Both the position numbers and the translations under genes were made by a program. A model generated the notes under the pieces. It did no database searches. It was not told the origin of the DNA and saw nothing but the letters and a program-made list of their open reading frames with translations. Shown piece after piece: positions 24,570-32,893 of a stretch of 64,000 bases of DNA. Positions within the stretch are counted from its first letter, which is position 1, and the number at the start of each line of letters is the position of its first letter. This stretch comes from Pelomonas sp. V22 (GTDB lineage: Bacteria > Pseudomonadota > Gammaproteobacteria > Burkholderiales > Burkholderiaceae_C): the NCBI RefSeq assembly GCF_030014915.1, contig NZ_JAGIXS010000001.1:744001-808000 (forward strand), read 5' to 3'.

Positions 24570-25992
24570 GCAACAAGCACTCTTCAAGACGCTGATCGGC
24601 TCGCTGGCACTCGCTGGCAGCCTGGTGGCCAGCCAGGCCCAGGCCGCTGCGACCATCATCATCAACAACATCAATGCGGCAGGCATCGGCTTCAACGACA
24701 CCACGCCGGCCGCGCCGGTTGGCGGCAACCCGGGCACGACGCTGGGCGCGCAGCGCCTGTTCGCGTTCACCTACGCGGCCAATCTGTGGGGCGCCACGCT
24801 CACCAGCAACCAGCCCATCATCATCAATGCGCAGTTCAGTGCCCTGACCTGCACGGCCACCAGCGCAACGCTGGGCAGCGCCGGTGCCACCTCGGTCTTC
24901 CGCAACTTCGCGGGCGCACCGAAGACCGGCACCTGGTACTCCTACGCGCTGGCCAACAAGATCGCCGGCACCTACCTGGGCACGCTGAACGCGGCGCAGA
25001 TCAACGCCAACTTCAACGTGAACCTTGGCCAGTCGAACTGCCTGGCCGGCAGCCCCTTCTACCTGGGTGTCGATGGCAATCACGGCTCAGCCGTCGACTT
25101 CGTCGCCGTGCTGCAGCACGAGATGGGTCATGGCCTGGGCTTCCAGACCTTCACCAACGGCCAGACTGGCGCCTATCTGAGCGGTGCCCCGTCCATCTGG
25201 GACCATTTCCTGATGGGCACGGCCACCGGCCTGCTGTGGAAGGACATGACCGCCGCCCAGCGTGCAGCCTCGTCGCTGTCGGTGGACAAGCTGGTCTGGA
25301 GCGGCCCGATGGTCAATGCCGCCGCGCCTTCGGTGCTGCGCACCGGCGATGCCGGTGTGTTCATCTCGGGCTCGGGCGCTGGCACCACGGCGGGCCTGCA
25401 TGCTGCCGGTGAAGCCAGCTTCGGCGCTTCGCTGACCACGCCGCGCACCGGGCAGGTCATGCCCGTGCTCGATGGCACTGCACTGAGTCTGGCCTGCTCA
25501 CCGATCACCGGCACCAATGCCACGGCGATCCGGGGCAACATCGCCCTGGTGAGCCGTGGCGTCTGCGGCTTCACCATCAAGGTGAAGAACGCGCAGGACG
25601 CAGGTGCCATCGGCGTGCTGGTGGCCGACAACGCCGCCGGCGCCCCGGCCGGCCTGGGCGGCACGGACCCGAGCATCACCATCCCTGCGGTGCGTATCTC
25701 GCAAGCGGATGGCGTGGCTCTGCTGTCCAAGCTGACCACCCGCTCGCGCACCGGCTCGACCGTGATCGCCACGCTGGGACTGTTCGGCACCAAGATGGCG
25801 GGCGCCGATTCCCTGGGTCGCGTGATGATGTTCGCACCCAACCCCTACCAGAGCGGCTCCTCGGTGTCCCACTTCGACACCACAGCCACCCGCAATCTGC
25901 TGATGGAGCCGGCGATCAATGGCGACCTGACCCAATCGGTCATCCCGCCGCTTGACCTGACCTACATCCTGCTGCAGGAAATCGGCTGGTAA
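24556..25992 (+). CDS. Exported PA-domain protein with HExxH metalloprotease motif
   Basis: A 478-residue secreted protein. The signal peptide covers residues 1-31 (LIGSLALAGSLVASQAQA). A zinc-peptidase motif HEMGHGLGF lies at residues 188-196. Its pattern HExxHxxG matches metzincins, but the position of the third His is Thr, so the third ligand must come from elsewhere, perhaps the nearby WDHF. A protease-associated (PA) domain occupies about 285-400 (IRGNIALVSRGVCGFTIKVK, GAIGVLVADNAAG), inserted before the final FDTTATRNLLMEPAI...LLQEIGW. The second ATG (24556) is used because AGGAG lies 7 bases before it and only 1 base before the first ATG. It ends in a strong terminator. It probably degrades or processes extracellular protein. 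Confidence 0.85.
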   Translation: MSSSKQQALFKTLIGSLALAGSLVASQAQAAATIIINNINAAGIGFNDTTPAAPVGGNPGTTLGAQRLFAFTYAANLWGATLTSNQPIIINAQFSALTCTATSATLGSAGATSVFRNFAGAPKTGTWYSYALANKIAGTYLGTLNAAQINANFNVNLGQSNCLAGSPFYLGVDGNHGSAVDFVAVLQHEMGHGLGFQTFTNGQTGAYLSGAPSIWDHFLMGTATGLLWKDMTAAQRAASSLSVDKLVWSGPMVNAAAPSVLRTGDAGVFISGSGAGTTAGLHAAGEASFGASLTTPRTGQVMPVLDGTALSLACSPITGTNATAIRGNIALVSRGVCGFTIKVKNAQDAGAIGVLVADNAAGAPAGLGGTDPSITIPAVRISQADGVALLSKLTTRSRTGSTVIATLGLFGTKMAGADSLGRVMMFAPNPYQSGSSVSHFDTTATRNLLMEPAINGDLTQSVIPPLDLTYILLQEIGW

Positions 25993-26017
25993 GCAGCCAC
26001 CGAGCGCGCAAAACGCG

Positions 26018-26047
26018 AAGGGGCACGGCGCAAGCCGTGCCCCTTTT
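26018..26047 (+). terminator. Rho-independent terminator after the PA-domain gene
   Basis: A perfect 12-bp stem, AAGGGGCACGGC and GCCGTGCCCCTT, with a GCAA tetraloop and a TTTT end lies 26 bases after the stop. The flanking As also give it terminator character for the opposing strand. Confidence 0.92.
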
Positions 26048-26070
26048 CTCATGGCCGCAGCAGCGGCGGA

Positions 26071-26598
26071 TCAGTCGACCTTCATCTGCACCCGCACCAT
26101 CTGGAAGTTCACCGCCGTGCCCGCCTGCTGCAGCGAGACCAGGCGGAAGTTCATGTTGTCGGCACCGACCTTGTAGACGCGCTTGCCGGACTGGCGCTCC
26201 TCGTCGGAGCAGCTGAGCGTCTTGTCGTCCGACTTGCCTTCGCGCTTGGAACGCGGCGGTGCCTTGGCGCACTCCAGCACCTTGCCGTACTGGGACAAGG
26301 CCTTGACGTAGAAGCCGGTGATGGCCTCGATGTCATCGCTGCTCATGAACTTGCGCACCTGGAGCTTGAAGCCAAACGCTCCGCCCCACAGGCCGAGCGT
26401 CAGGGCCGCCTTGTCCTGCTCCTTGTCGAGCTGGGCCACGGCGCCGGGATAGGCCGGAAGGCCTATCTCACTCAACGAGGCGTCTTCACGGAATTCGGCG
26501 CCGGCCTTGAAGCCCTTGCCATCGGCATGGGCCGGCGCGCTGATCAGGCTCGCGGTGCCGATCAGGAGGGTGGTGGCAGTGGTGAAGAGCTTGTTCAT
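26071..26598 (-). CDS. Exported protein of unknown function
   Basis: A 175-residue protein not recognised by family. The signal peptide is TTATTLLIGTASLISAPAHA. The mature part contains LSEIGLPAYPGAVAQLDKEQ, a beta-rich segment (LWGGAFGFKLQVRKFMSSDD), VKALSQYGKVLECAKAPP with one Cys, and a second Cys in TLSCSDEERQ. The pattern 'lPxYPGA...s.d...V..FYrkaL...GkVlec' is reminiscent of small periplasmic proteins seen beside many unrelated genes. No function is inferred. The start ATG at 26598 follows AGGAGA-like DNA and begins the signal peptide. It is 113 bases downstream of the DUF885 gene on the same strand. Confidence 0.8.
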   Translation of the reverse strand: MNKLFTTATTLLIGTASLISAPAHADGKGFKAGAEFREDASLSEIGLPAYPGAVAQLDKEQDKAALTLGLWGGAFGFKLQVRKFMSSDDIEAITGFYVKALSQYGKVLECAKAPPRSKREGKSDDKTLSCSDEERQSGKRVYKVGADNMNFRLVSLQQAGTAVNFQMVRVQMKVD

Positions 26599-26711
26599 GG
26601 CAGGTCTCCCAAACAAAGCGTTGCTGATGGAACGCAATGTAGGGAGAGCGCCAAGGCCCGCCAAGCAGGCTGCGACAGGCTGCACCAGCCGCAGCCTGGA
26701 ATGCATTCAGC

Positions 26712-28496
26712 TCAGGGCTTCTGGGCCTTCTGGGTAGCCACCCAGTCGCGCACCAGCTCGGCAAGCACGCTCATCGGCACCTGACCCGAGGTCAGGATCA
26801 GGCGGTGGAAGGCCTTGATGTCGAAACGCGGACCGAGCGCAGCTTCTGCTTCGCGGCGCAGCTTGCTGATCTCGAACTGGCCGATCTTGTACCCGAGGGC
26901 CTGGGCCGGCATCACGATGTAGCGCTCGACCTCGGCCACCACGTCGCTCTCGGCCATCGAGGAGTTGGCCAGCATGTAGTCGATCGCCTTCTGGCGGCTC
27001 CAGCCCTTGTGGTGCAGACCGGTGTCGACCACCAGGCGCATCGCGCGCAGCTGCTCGTCCGACAGGCGGCCGTACCACTGGTAGGGGTCGGTGAAGAGGC
27101 CCAGCTCCTTGCCCAGGCTCTCGGCATAGAGCGCCCAGCCTTCCACATAGGCGGTGTAGGCCGTGCCGAAGCGGCGGAACTTGGGCAGGTCCTTGTCTTC
27201 CTGCGCGATGGCCACCTGGAAGTGGTGGCCCGGTGAGGCCTCGTGCAGGGACAGCGTCTCCATGCCGAAGATGGGCTGGGCCTTCAGGTTGAAGGTGTTG
27301 ACGTAGAACACGCCCGGGCGCGAGCCGTCGGCCGAAGGGCTCTGGTACGAAGCACCAGCCGCGCTCTGCGCGCGGAAGGCCTCGACCTCACGCACCTCGT
27401 AGTCGGCCTTGGGCGCGATGTCGAAGAGCTTGGGCGTCAGCGCGTTGATCTTCTTCTGCAGCTCGCGGTAGCCGGCCAGCAGATCTTCCGGCTTGGTGTA
27501 GTAGTAGCGCGGGTCGTCCTGCAGGTGAGCGAAGAAGGCCTTGAGGTCGCCCTCGAACTTGACCTGGCGGCGCACCGCATCCATTTCGCCGAGGATGCGG
27601 GCCACTTCCTTCAGACCCATCTCGTGGATCTCGTCGGGCGAGAGTGCCGTCGTCGTGTTGCCGGCCACGCGGTAGGCATACCAGGCCTTGCCATCGGGCA
27701 GGTCGGACCAGGCGGTGCTGGTGCGGGCCTTGGCCAGGTACTCGTCGCGGACAAAGGCATGCAGACGCTTGTAGGCCGGCATCACCTGGTCCTTCAAGAG
27801 CAGGCGCATCTGCGCACTCAGGCGTTCGCGGTCAGCGGCGGGCACGGCCTCGGGAAAGCTCTTGAACGGCCCCCAGAACAGCGTCTGCTCGGGCTCGTCC
27901 TTGATCAGCGCGGCCAGCTGCGGCACCACCTTCTCCATCACCGGGCGGGGCTGGGTCACGCCCTTGTCCATGCCGGTGCGCATATTGGCGATCATGCCGT
28001 CGAACATGGGCACGGCGCGCGACAGGCGCTTGATCCAGTCCTCGTAATCCTTGCTGGTCTTGAACGGCTGGATCGAGCGGCCCGACCCCAGCTGCGCCAG
28101 GAAGCCCGGCATGCTGCCGAACTGGTTCAGCGGCTGCATCCAGTCGGGGAAGCGATTGCCCGCCAGGCCCTCTTCCAGGTTGCGCTGCATGATGGCCAGC
28201 GACAGCCGGTCTTTCGCGTCCAGCGCCTCGCGCCTGAAGCCCTTCAACGCCTTCAGCTGCGAGGCCAGATAGGCCTGACTCTCGGCGCGCCAGGCGGCGC
28301 TGGTGGTGTCGGGCAACTGGTCGTTGTAGCGCGGGTCGCCGAGCGAGGTGGCCAGCGTGGGCGAGCGCTTGAGCGTCTGCTCCCAGCTGCTGTCCAGCCA
28401 TTGCTTGAAGCGGTCGCTTTCACTGGCGGGCGTGGCCTGTGCCAGGGCGGCATGGCTCAAGGTGGCGAGCGTGAGGGTGGCGAGCAGGGTGCGCAT
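26712..28496 (-). CDS. DUF885 family exported protein, putative metallopeptidase
   Basis: A 594-residue exported protein. The signal peptide is LLATLTLATLSHAALAQA. The DUF885 core includes KAWYAYRVAGNTTTALSPDE, FYVNTFNLKAQPIFGMETL and the conserved LHEASPGHHFQVAIAQE, with HExxxGHH metal-ligand-like residues. AYVEGWALYAESLGKELGL and RMRLVVDTGLHHKGWSR-like RLVVDTGLHHKGWSRQKAI follow; all are hallmarks of this family. Members are thought to be zinc carboxypeptidase-like enzymes, but few have been tested. The ATG at 28496 is where the signal peptide starts. It is divergent from mfd with 133 bases between. Confidence 0.88.
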   Translation of the reverse strand: MRTLLATLTLATLSHAALAQATPASESDRFKQWLDSSWEQTLKRSPTLATSLGDPRYNDQLPDTTSAAWRAESQAYLASQLKALKGFRREALDAKDRLSLAIMQRNLEEGLAGNRFPDWMQPLNQFGSMPGFLAQLGSGRSIQPFKTSKDYEDWIKRLSRAVPMFDGMIANMRTGMDKGVTQPRPVMEKVVPQLAALIKDEPEQTLFWGPFKSFPEAVPAADRERLSAQMRLLLKDQVMPAYKRLHAFVRDEYLAKARTSTAWSDLPDGKAWYAYRVAGNTTTALSPDEIHEMGLKEVARILGEMDAVRRQVKFEGDLKAFFAHLQDDPRYYYTKPEDLLAGYRELQKKINALTPKLFDIAPKADYEVREVEAFRAQSAAGASYQSPSADGSRPGVFYVNTFNLKAQPIFGMETLSLHEASPGHHFQVAIAQEDKDLPKFRRFGTAYTAYVEGWALYAESLGKELGLFTDPYQWYGRLSDEQLRAMRLVVDTGLHHKGWSRQKAIDYMLANSSMAESDVVAEVERYIVMPAQALGYKIGQFEISKLRREAEAALGPRFDIKAFHRLILTSGQVPMSVLAELVRDWVATQKAQKP

Positions 28497-28629
28497 CGGC
28501 GAAGGCTCCGTTCTTGTCTGCACAAGGGTCTGTGTAAGTGGCGCGGATCATATCGGCAGGCTCGCGGCCCCATCCCTACAATGAGCGCAGGCCCCGTCTC
28601 GGGGCTGAACTCATTTGTGCGCCCCTGTC

Positions 28630-31600
28630 ATGCAGCTGCCCCTGATCGCCCCCGGCAAGAAGTTCTCCCAGCCCCGTCCCACCGGTTCCGCCGACGCCCT
28701 GCTGCTGGCGCGCTTCTGCCTGCAGCAGCGCGAGGCCGGCCGGCTCTCGGCCGTGATCTGCGCCGAGCCGGGCGATACCCAGCGCCTCGAGGACGAGCTG
28801 AAGTTCTTCGCGCCCGAGCTGCGCGTGGCCGTGTTCCCCGACTGGGAGACCCTGCCCTACGACACCTTCAGCCCGCACCAGGACCTGATCTCCGAGCGCC
28901 TGGCGACCTTGTGGCGGCTCTTGCAATCGCAAGGCAAGCCGGTCGATCAACGCGATGTGGACGTGGTGCTGCTGCCGGCCACCACCGCCCTCACCCGCCT
29001 AGCGCCCACTAGCTTCCTCGCGGCCACCACCTTCAACTTCAAACAGAAGCAGCGGCTTGACGAGGCCTCGCTCAAGTCGCAGCTGACCCTCGGCGGCTAC
29101 ACGCATGTGAGCCAGGTGGTCTCGCCCGGCGAATACGCGGTGCGCGGCGGCCTGATCGACCTCTTCCCCATGGGCTCGCCCGTGCCCTACCGCGTCGACC
29201 TGTTCGGCGACGAGGTCGATTCCATCCGCACCTTCGACCCCGACACCCAGCGCAGCCTCTACCCGGTGCCCGAGGTGCGGCTGCTGCCGGGCCGCGAGTT
29301 CCCGATGGACGAGGCGGCGCGCAAGGCCTTCCGCGCCCGCTGGCGCGAGAAGATGGACGGCGACCCGACCAAGTCGCGGATCTACAAGGACATCGACCAG
29401 GGCCTCGCCACCGGCGGCATCGAGTACTACCTGCCGATCTTCTTCGAGCACTGCGCCTCGGTCTTCGATTACCTGGGCGAGGCCTGCGCCCTGGCCCTGC
29501 ATGGCGAGGTGGACGAAAGCCTCAGCCGCTTCTGGACCGATACGCGCGAGCGCCACCGCTTCCTGCAGCACGACCCGGACCGGCCCATCCTGCCGCCGGA
29601 AGAGATCTTCCTGAAGGTCGAGGACTTCTTCGCCCTCACGCATCCGCATCCGGTGCTGGCGGTGCGCGGTGCCGAGCCCGTGGACTACGCGCGGCCCCTG
29701 CCCGACGTGAGCGTGGAACGCGGCGCGCAAGAGCCGCTGGCCCGCCTGGCCGCGCACCTCAAAAGCACGCCGCACCGCGTGCTGCTGCTGGCCGAGAGCG
29801 AAGGCCGGCGCGAGAGTCTCCTGGAACTGCTGCGCGACAACAAGATCGATCCGCCCAGCGTCGCCAGCCTCGTCGAGTTCGAGGCCTCCGACGAGAAGTT
29901 CGCCATCATGGCCGCGCCGCTGGCGGCCGGCTTCTTCTGGCGCGAGGATGGCCGCGAGCTGCAGCTGTTCACCGAGACCGAACTCTTTGCAACCACGCCC
30001 ACCACGCGGCGGCGCCGCAAGCAGGAGCAGGTCAGCGACGTCAATGCGCTGATCAAGGATTTGTCGGAACTGAAGGTCGGCGACCCGGTGGTGCATGTGA
30101 ACCACGGCATCGGCCGCTACCAGGGCCTGATCAACATCGACATCGGCGATGGTGCCAGCGAGTTCCTGCACCTCGAGTACGCCGACAAGGCCACGCTCTA
30201 TGTGCCCGTCGCTCAACTGCACCTGATCAGCCGCTACACCGGCGTCTCGCCGGAAGAAGCGCCGCTGCACAAGCTCGGTTCGGGCCAGTGGGAAAAGGCC
30301 AAGCGCAAGGCCGCCGAACAGGTGCGCGACACCGCCGCCGAGCTGCTCAACCTCTATGCCCGACGCGCCGCCCGCGAGGGCCATGCCTTCCGCTATTCGG
30401 GCCACGACTACGAGGCCTTCGCCGCCAGCTTCGGCTTCGAGGAAACGCCCGACCAGCGCGCCGCCATCCATGCGGTGATCCAGGACATGATCAGCCCCAA
30501 GCCCATGGACCGCCTGGTCTGTGGCGACGTGGGCTTCGGCAAGACCGAGGTGGCGCTGCGCGCGGCCTTCGTGGCCGTGATGGGCGGCAAGCAGGTGGCC
30601 CTGCTGGCGCCCACCACGCTGCTGGCCGAGCAGCATTACCAGAACATCTCCGACCGCTTCGGCCGCTGGCCGATCAAGGTGGCCGAGATGAGCCGCTTCC
30701 GCTCCGCCAAGGAGATCAAGGCCGCGATGGAGGGCTTGGCGGACGGCACGATCGACATCGTGATCGGCACGCACAAGCTGCTCTCGCCCGACGTCAAGTT
30801 CGCACGCCTCGGCTTACTCGTGATCGACGAGGAGCACCGCTTCGGCGTGCGCCACAAGGAGGCGATGAAGGCGATGCGCTCCGAGGTGGACGTGCTGACC
30901 CTGACCGCCACGCCGATCCCGCGCACGCTGGGCATGGCGCTGGAAGGCCTGCGCGACCTCTCGGTCATCGCCACCGCGCCGCAGCGCCGCCTCGCCATCA
31001 AGACCTTTGTGCGCGCCGAAGGGTCCAGCACCATCCGCGAGGCCGTGCTGCGCGAGCTCAAGCGCGGCGGCCAGGTCTACTTCCTGCACAACGAGGTCGA
31101 GACGATTGAGAACCGCAAGCAGAAGCTCGAGGAGCTCTTGCCCGAGGCCCGCATCGTCGTGGCCCACGGCCAGATGCCCGAGCGCGAGCTGGAACGGGTG
31201 ATGCGCGAGTTCGTCGGCGGCAAGCACAACGTGCTCTTGTGCTCGACCATCATCGAGACCGGCATCGACGTGCCGAGTGCCAACACCATCGTCATCAGCC
31301 GCGCCGACAAGTTCGGCCTCGCGCAGCTGCACCAGCTGCGCGGCCGCGTCGGGCGCTCGCACCACCAAGCCTATGCCTACCTGATGGTGCCGGACATCCA
31401 GGGCCTCACCAAGCAGGCCGCCCAGCGGCTGGAGGCGATCCAGCAGATGGAAGAGCTGGGCTCGGGCTTCTACCTCGCGATGCACGACCTGGAGATCCGC
31501 GGCGCCGGCGAGGTGCTCGGAGAGAACCAGAGCGGCAACATGATGGAAGTCGGCTTCCAGCTCTACAACGACATGCTCTCGGAAGCCGTGCGCTCCTTGA

Positions 31601-32088
31601 AGGCCGGCCGCGAGCCCGATCTGCTGAGCCCGCTGTCGGCCACCACCGAAATCAACCTGCATGCACCGGCCCTCTTGCCCGATGCCTACTGCGGCGACGT
31701 GCATGTGCGCCTGTCGCTCTACAAGCGCCTGGCCACGGCCGAGAAGCCCGAGCAGATCGACGCCATGCTGGAAGAGATCACCGACCGCTTCGGCAAGCTG
31801 CCGGCGCAAGGCCAGACGCTGTTCGACACCCACCGCCTGCGCGTCCTGGCCAAGCCCTATGGCGTGCAGAAGATCGATGCCGCGCCGACGCTGATGAACA
31901 TCAGCTTCCGCCCCAACCCGCCGATCGATGCGATGCGCGTGATCGAGTTGGTGCAGAAGAACCGCAACATCAAGCTGGTGGGCAACGACAAGCTGCGCAT
32001 CGAGAAGGCCCTCTCCGACCCGAAAGACCGCGCGCAAGCCATCCGGGAAATCCTGCGCCTGCTGGGCCAACCGACCCGCAGCAACTAG
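28630..32088 (+). CDS. mfd: Transcription-repair coupling factor Mfd
   Basis: A cytosolic ATPase that removes stalled RNA polymerase and recruits UvrA. It is 1152 residues, the usual length. The N-terminal UvrB-like region includes PDWETLPYDTFSPHQDLISE. The RNA-polymerase interaction domain follows at about residue 480 (VNHGIGRYQGLINIDIGD). The motor has Walker A GDVGFGKTEVALRAAF, the DEEH box in LLVIDEEHRFGVRHKE, TATPIPRTLGMAL and GRVGRSHHQAYAYLM, and a C-terminal TRCF domain is present. The ATG at 28630 is chosen over an in-frame start five codons upstream. It is divergent from the DUF885 gene. Confidence 0.97.
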   Translation: MQLPLIAPGKKFSQPRPTGSADALLLARFCLQQREAGRLSAVICAEPGDTQRLEDELKFFAPELRVAVFPDWETLPYDTFSPHQDLISERLATLWRLLQSQGKPVDQRDVDVVLLPATTALTRLAPTSFLAATTFNFKQKQRLDEASLKSQLTLGGYTHVSQVVSPGEYAVRGGLIDLFPMGSPVPYRVDLFGDEVDSIRTFDPDTQRSLYPVPEVRLLPGREFPMDEAARKAFRARWREKMDGDPTKSRIYKDIDQGLATGGIEYYLPIFFEHCASVFDYLGEACALALHGEVDESLSRFWTDTRERHRFLQHDPDRPILPPEEIFLKVEDFFALTHPHPVLAVRGAEPVDYARPLPDVSVERGAQEPLARLAAHLKSTPHRVLLLAESEGRRESLLELLRDNKIDPPSVASLVEFEASDEKFAIMAAPLAAGFFWREDGRELQLFTETELFATTPTTRRRRKQEQVSDVNALIKDLSELKVGDPVVHVNHGIGRYQGLINIDIGDGASEFLHLEYADKATLYVPVAQLHLISRYTGVSPEEAPLHKLGSGQWEKAKRKAAEQVRDTAAELLNLYARRAAREGHAFRYSGHDYEAFAASFGFEETPDQRAAIHAVIQDMISPKPMDRLVCGDVGFGKTEVALRAAFVAVMGGKQVALLAPTTLLAEQHYQNISDRFGRWPIKVAEMSRFRSAKEIKAAMEGLADGTIDIVIGTHKLLSPDVKFARLGLLVIDEEHRFGVRHKEAMKAMRSEVDVLTLTATPIPRTLGMALEGLRDLSVIATAPQRRLAIKTFVRAEGSSTIREAVLRELKRGGQVYFLHNEVETIENRKQKLEELLPEARIVVAHGQMPERELERVMREFVGGKHNVLLCSTIIETGIDVPSANTIVISRADKFGLAQLHQLRGRVGRSHHQAYAYLMVPDIQGLTKQAAQRLEAIQQMEELGSGFYLAMHDLEIRGAGEVLGENQSGNMMEVGFQLYNDMLSEAVRSLKAGREPDLLSPLSATTEINLHAPALLPDAYCGDVHVRLSLYKRLATAEKPEQIDAMLEEITDRFGKLPAQGQTLFDTHRLRVLAKPYGVQKIDAAPTLMNISFRPNPPIDAMRVIELVQKNRNIKLVGNDKLRIEKALSDPKDRAQAIREILRLLGQPTRSN

Positions 32089-32097
32089 CCGCTTCGT

Positions 32098-32126
32098 TTG
32101 GCCTATGCCTAGGCATAGGCTAGACT
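32098..32126 (+). promoter_or_regulatory. vapBC promoter with operator palindrome filling the spacer
   Basis: A perfect 20-bp palindrome GCCTATGCCTAGGCATAGGC occupies 32101-32120. It sits between a -35-like TTGGCC (32098-32103) and a -10-like TAGACT (32121-32126), which are 17 bases apart. A dimeric antitoxin bound here would cover the polymerase site. Start of transcription would be near 32133, 18 bases before the vapB ATG. Autoregulation by VapB is well known for the family; this exact site is inferred. Confidence 0.7.
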
Positions 32127-32150
32127 GATCCGAGACGCCCAGGAACCACC

Positions 32151-32474
32151 ATGCCCAGCGCCAAGGAAAGCTCCCCCGCCTACGCCGGCGACACGCCGGA
32201 GCGCCATGTGCGCCTGTTCCGCAATGGCGCGAACCAGGCGGTGCGCATCCCGCGCGAGTTCGAGCTGCCCGGCAGCGAGGCCCTGATGTACCGCGATGGC
32301 GAGCGCCTGATCATCGAACCGATCAAGCCGCGCCATCCCAAGGGTTCGCCGGCGGCGCTGCTGGAAGCGCTGGAGCGGATGGCCCTTGATGGGCCTATCG
32401 ACGTGGAGTTTCCCGACGTCGACGCGGGCCTGCTGCCGCTGGATGACATCGACCTGAGCGAGCCCGGGTCTTGA
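32151..32474 (+). CDS. vapB: VapB-type antitoxin (AbrB/SpoVT fold)
   Basis: A 107-residue antitoxin. The swapped-hairpin DNA-binding domain has HVRLFRNGANQAVRIPREFE followed by LPGSEALMYRDGERLIIEPI, close to the VagC/VapB consensus. The acidic C-terminal tail (VEFPDVDAGLLPLDDIDLSE) would wrap the toxin. It has a longer N-terminal extension (about 18 residues) than most VapB proteins. Its TGA overlaps the TTG start of vapC. It is preceded by the palindromic operator. Confidence 0.92.
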   Translation: MPSAKESSPAYAGDTPERHVRLFRNGANQAVRIPREFELPGSEALMYRDGERLIIEPIKPRHPKGSPAALLEALERMALDGPIDVEFPDVDAGLLPLDDIDLSEPGS

Positions 32475-32893
32475 GCGCGCCGGTCTATCTGCTGGACACC
32501 AACATCGTCTCCCGCATGATGCGCGAGCCCGCCGGCGCAGCCATGGCGAGGGTGCGGGTCCTGCTGGCTGCGGAAACCGGCGCCAGCGTCTGCACCAGCA
32601 TCGTGGTTCAGTGCGAACTGCTCTATGGGCTGCGCAAGACACCCTCTGCCCGCCTGCAACAGAACTACGAGCAGGTGATGCGCCCATTGCCGGTGCTGCC
32701 GCTGGACGACAGCGTGGCCGAACACTACGCCCGCCTGCGCACCGAGCTCGAACGCGCTGGCACACCCATTGGCGCGAACGATGCGCTGATCGCCGCCCAT
32801 GCGCTGGCGCTGGAGGCCACCCTGGTCAGCGCCGATCCCGAATTTGCCCGGGTGCCCGGGCTGAAGACCGAGAACTGGTTGAGTAGTCCTTGA
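32471..32893 (+). CDS. vapC: VapC-type PIN-domain toxin
   Basis: A 140-residue PIN-domain ribonuclease, the toxin partner of VapB; VapC enzymes of this type cut initiator tRNA or other RNAs. The metal-binding acids are present: Asp in YLLDTNIVSRMM, Glu in VVQCELLYGLRK, and the two Asps in IGANDALIAAHAL and LVSADPEF. The start is TTG at 32471, overlapping the vapB stop (TTGA), which keeps toxin translation low and coupled to antitoxin. The stop TGA shares its last base with the serB ATG (TGATG). Confidence 0.92.
   Translation: MSAPVYLLDTNIVSRMMREPAGAAMARVRVLLAAETGASVCTSIVVQCELLYGLRKTPSARLQQNYEQVMRPLPVLPLDDSVAEHYARLRTELERAGTPIGANDALIAAHALALEATLVSADPEFARVPGLKTENWLSSP

Noticed and set aside
28999..30774. 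A 591-codon minus-strand frame inside mfd
   Set aside because: Antisense to conserved Mfd motor domains, with typical shadow composition.
32101..32120. The 20-bp palindrome considered as an insertion-element end or integration site
   Set aside because: No matching copy, transposase or target duplication is found, and its place between -35 and -10 fits an operator better.
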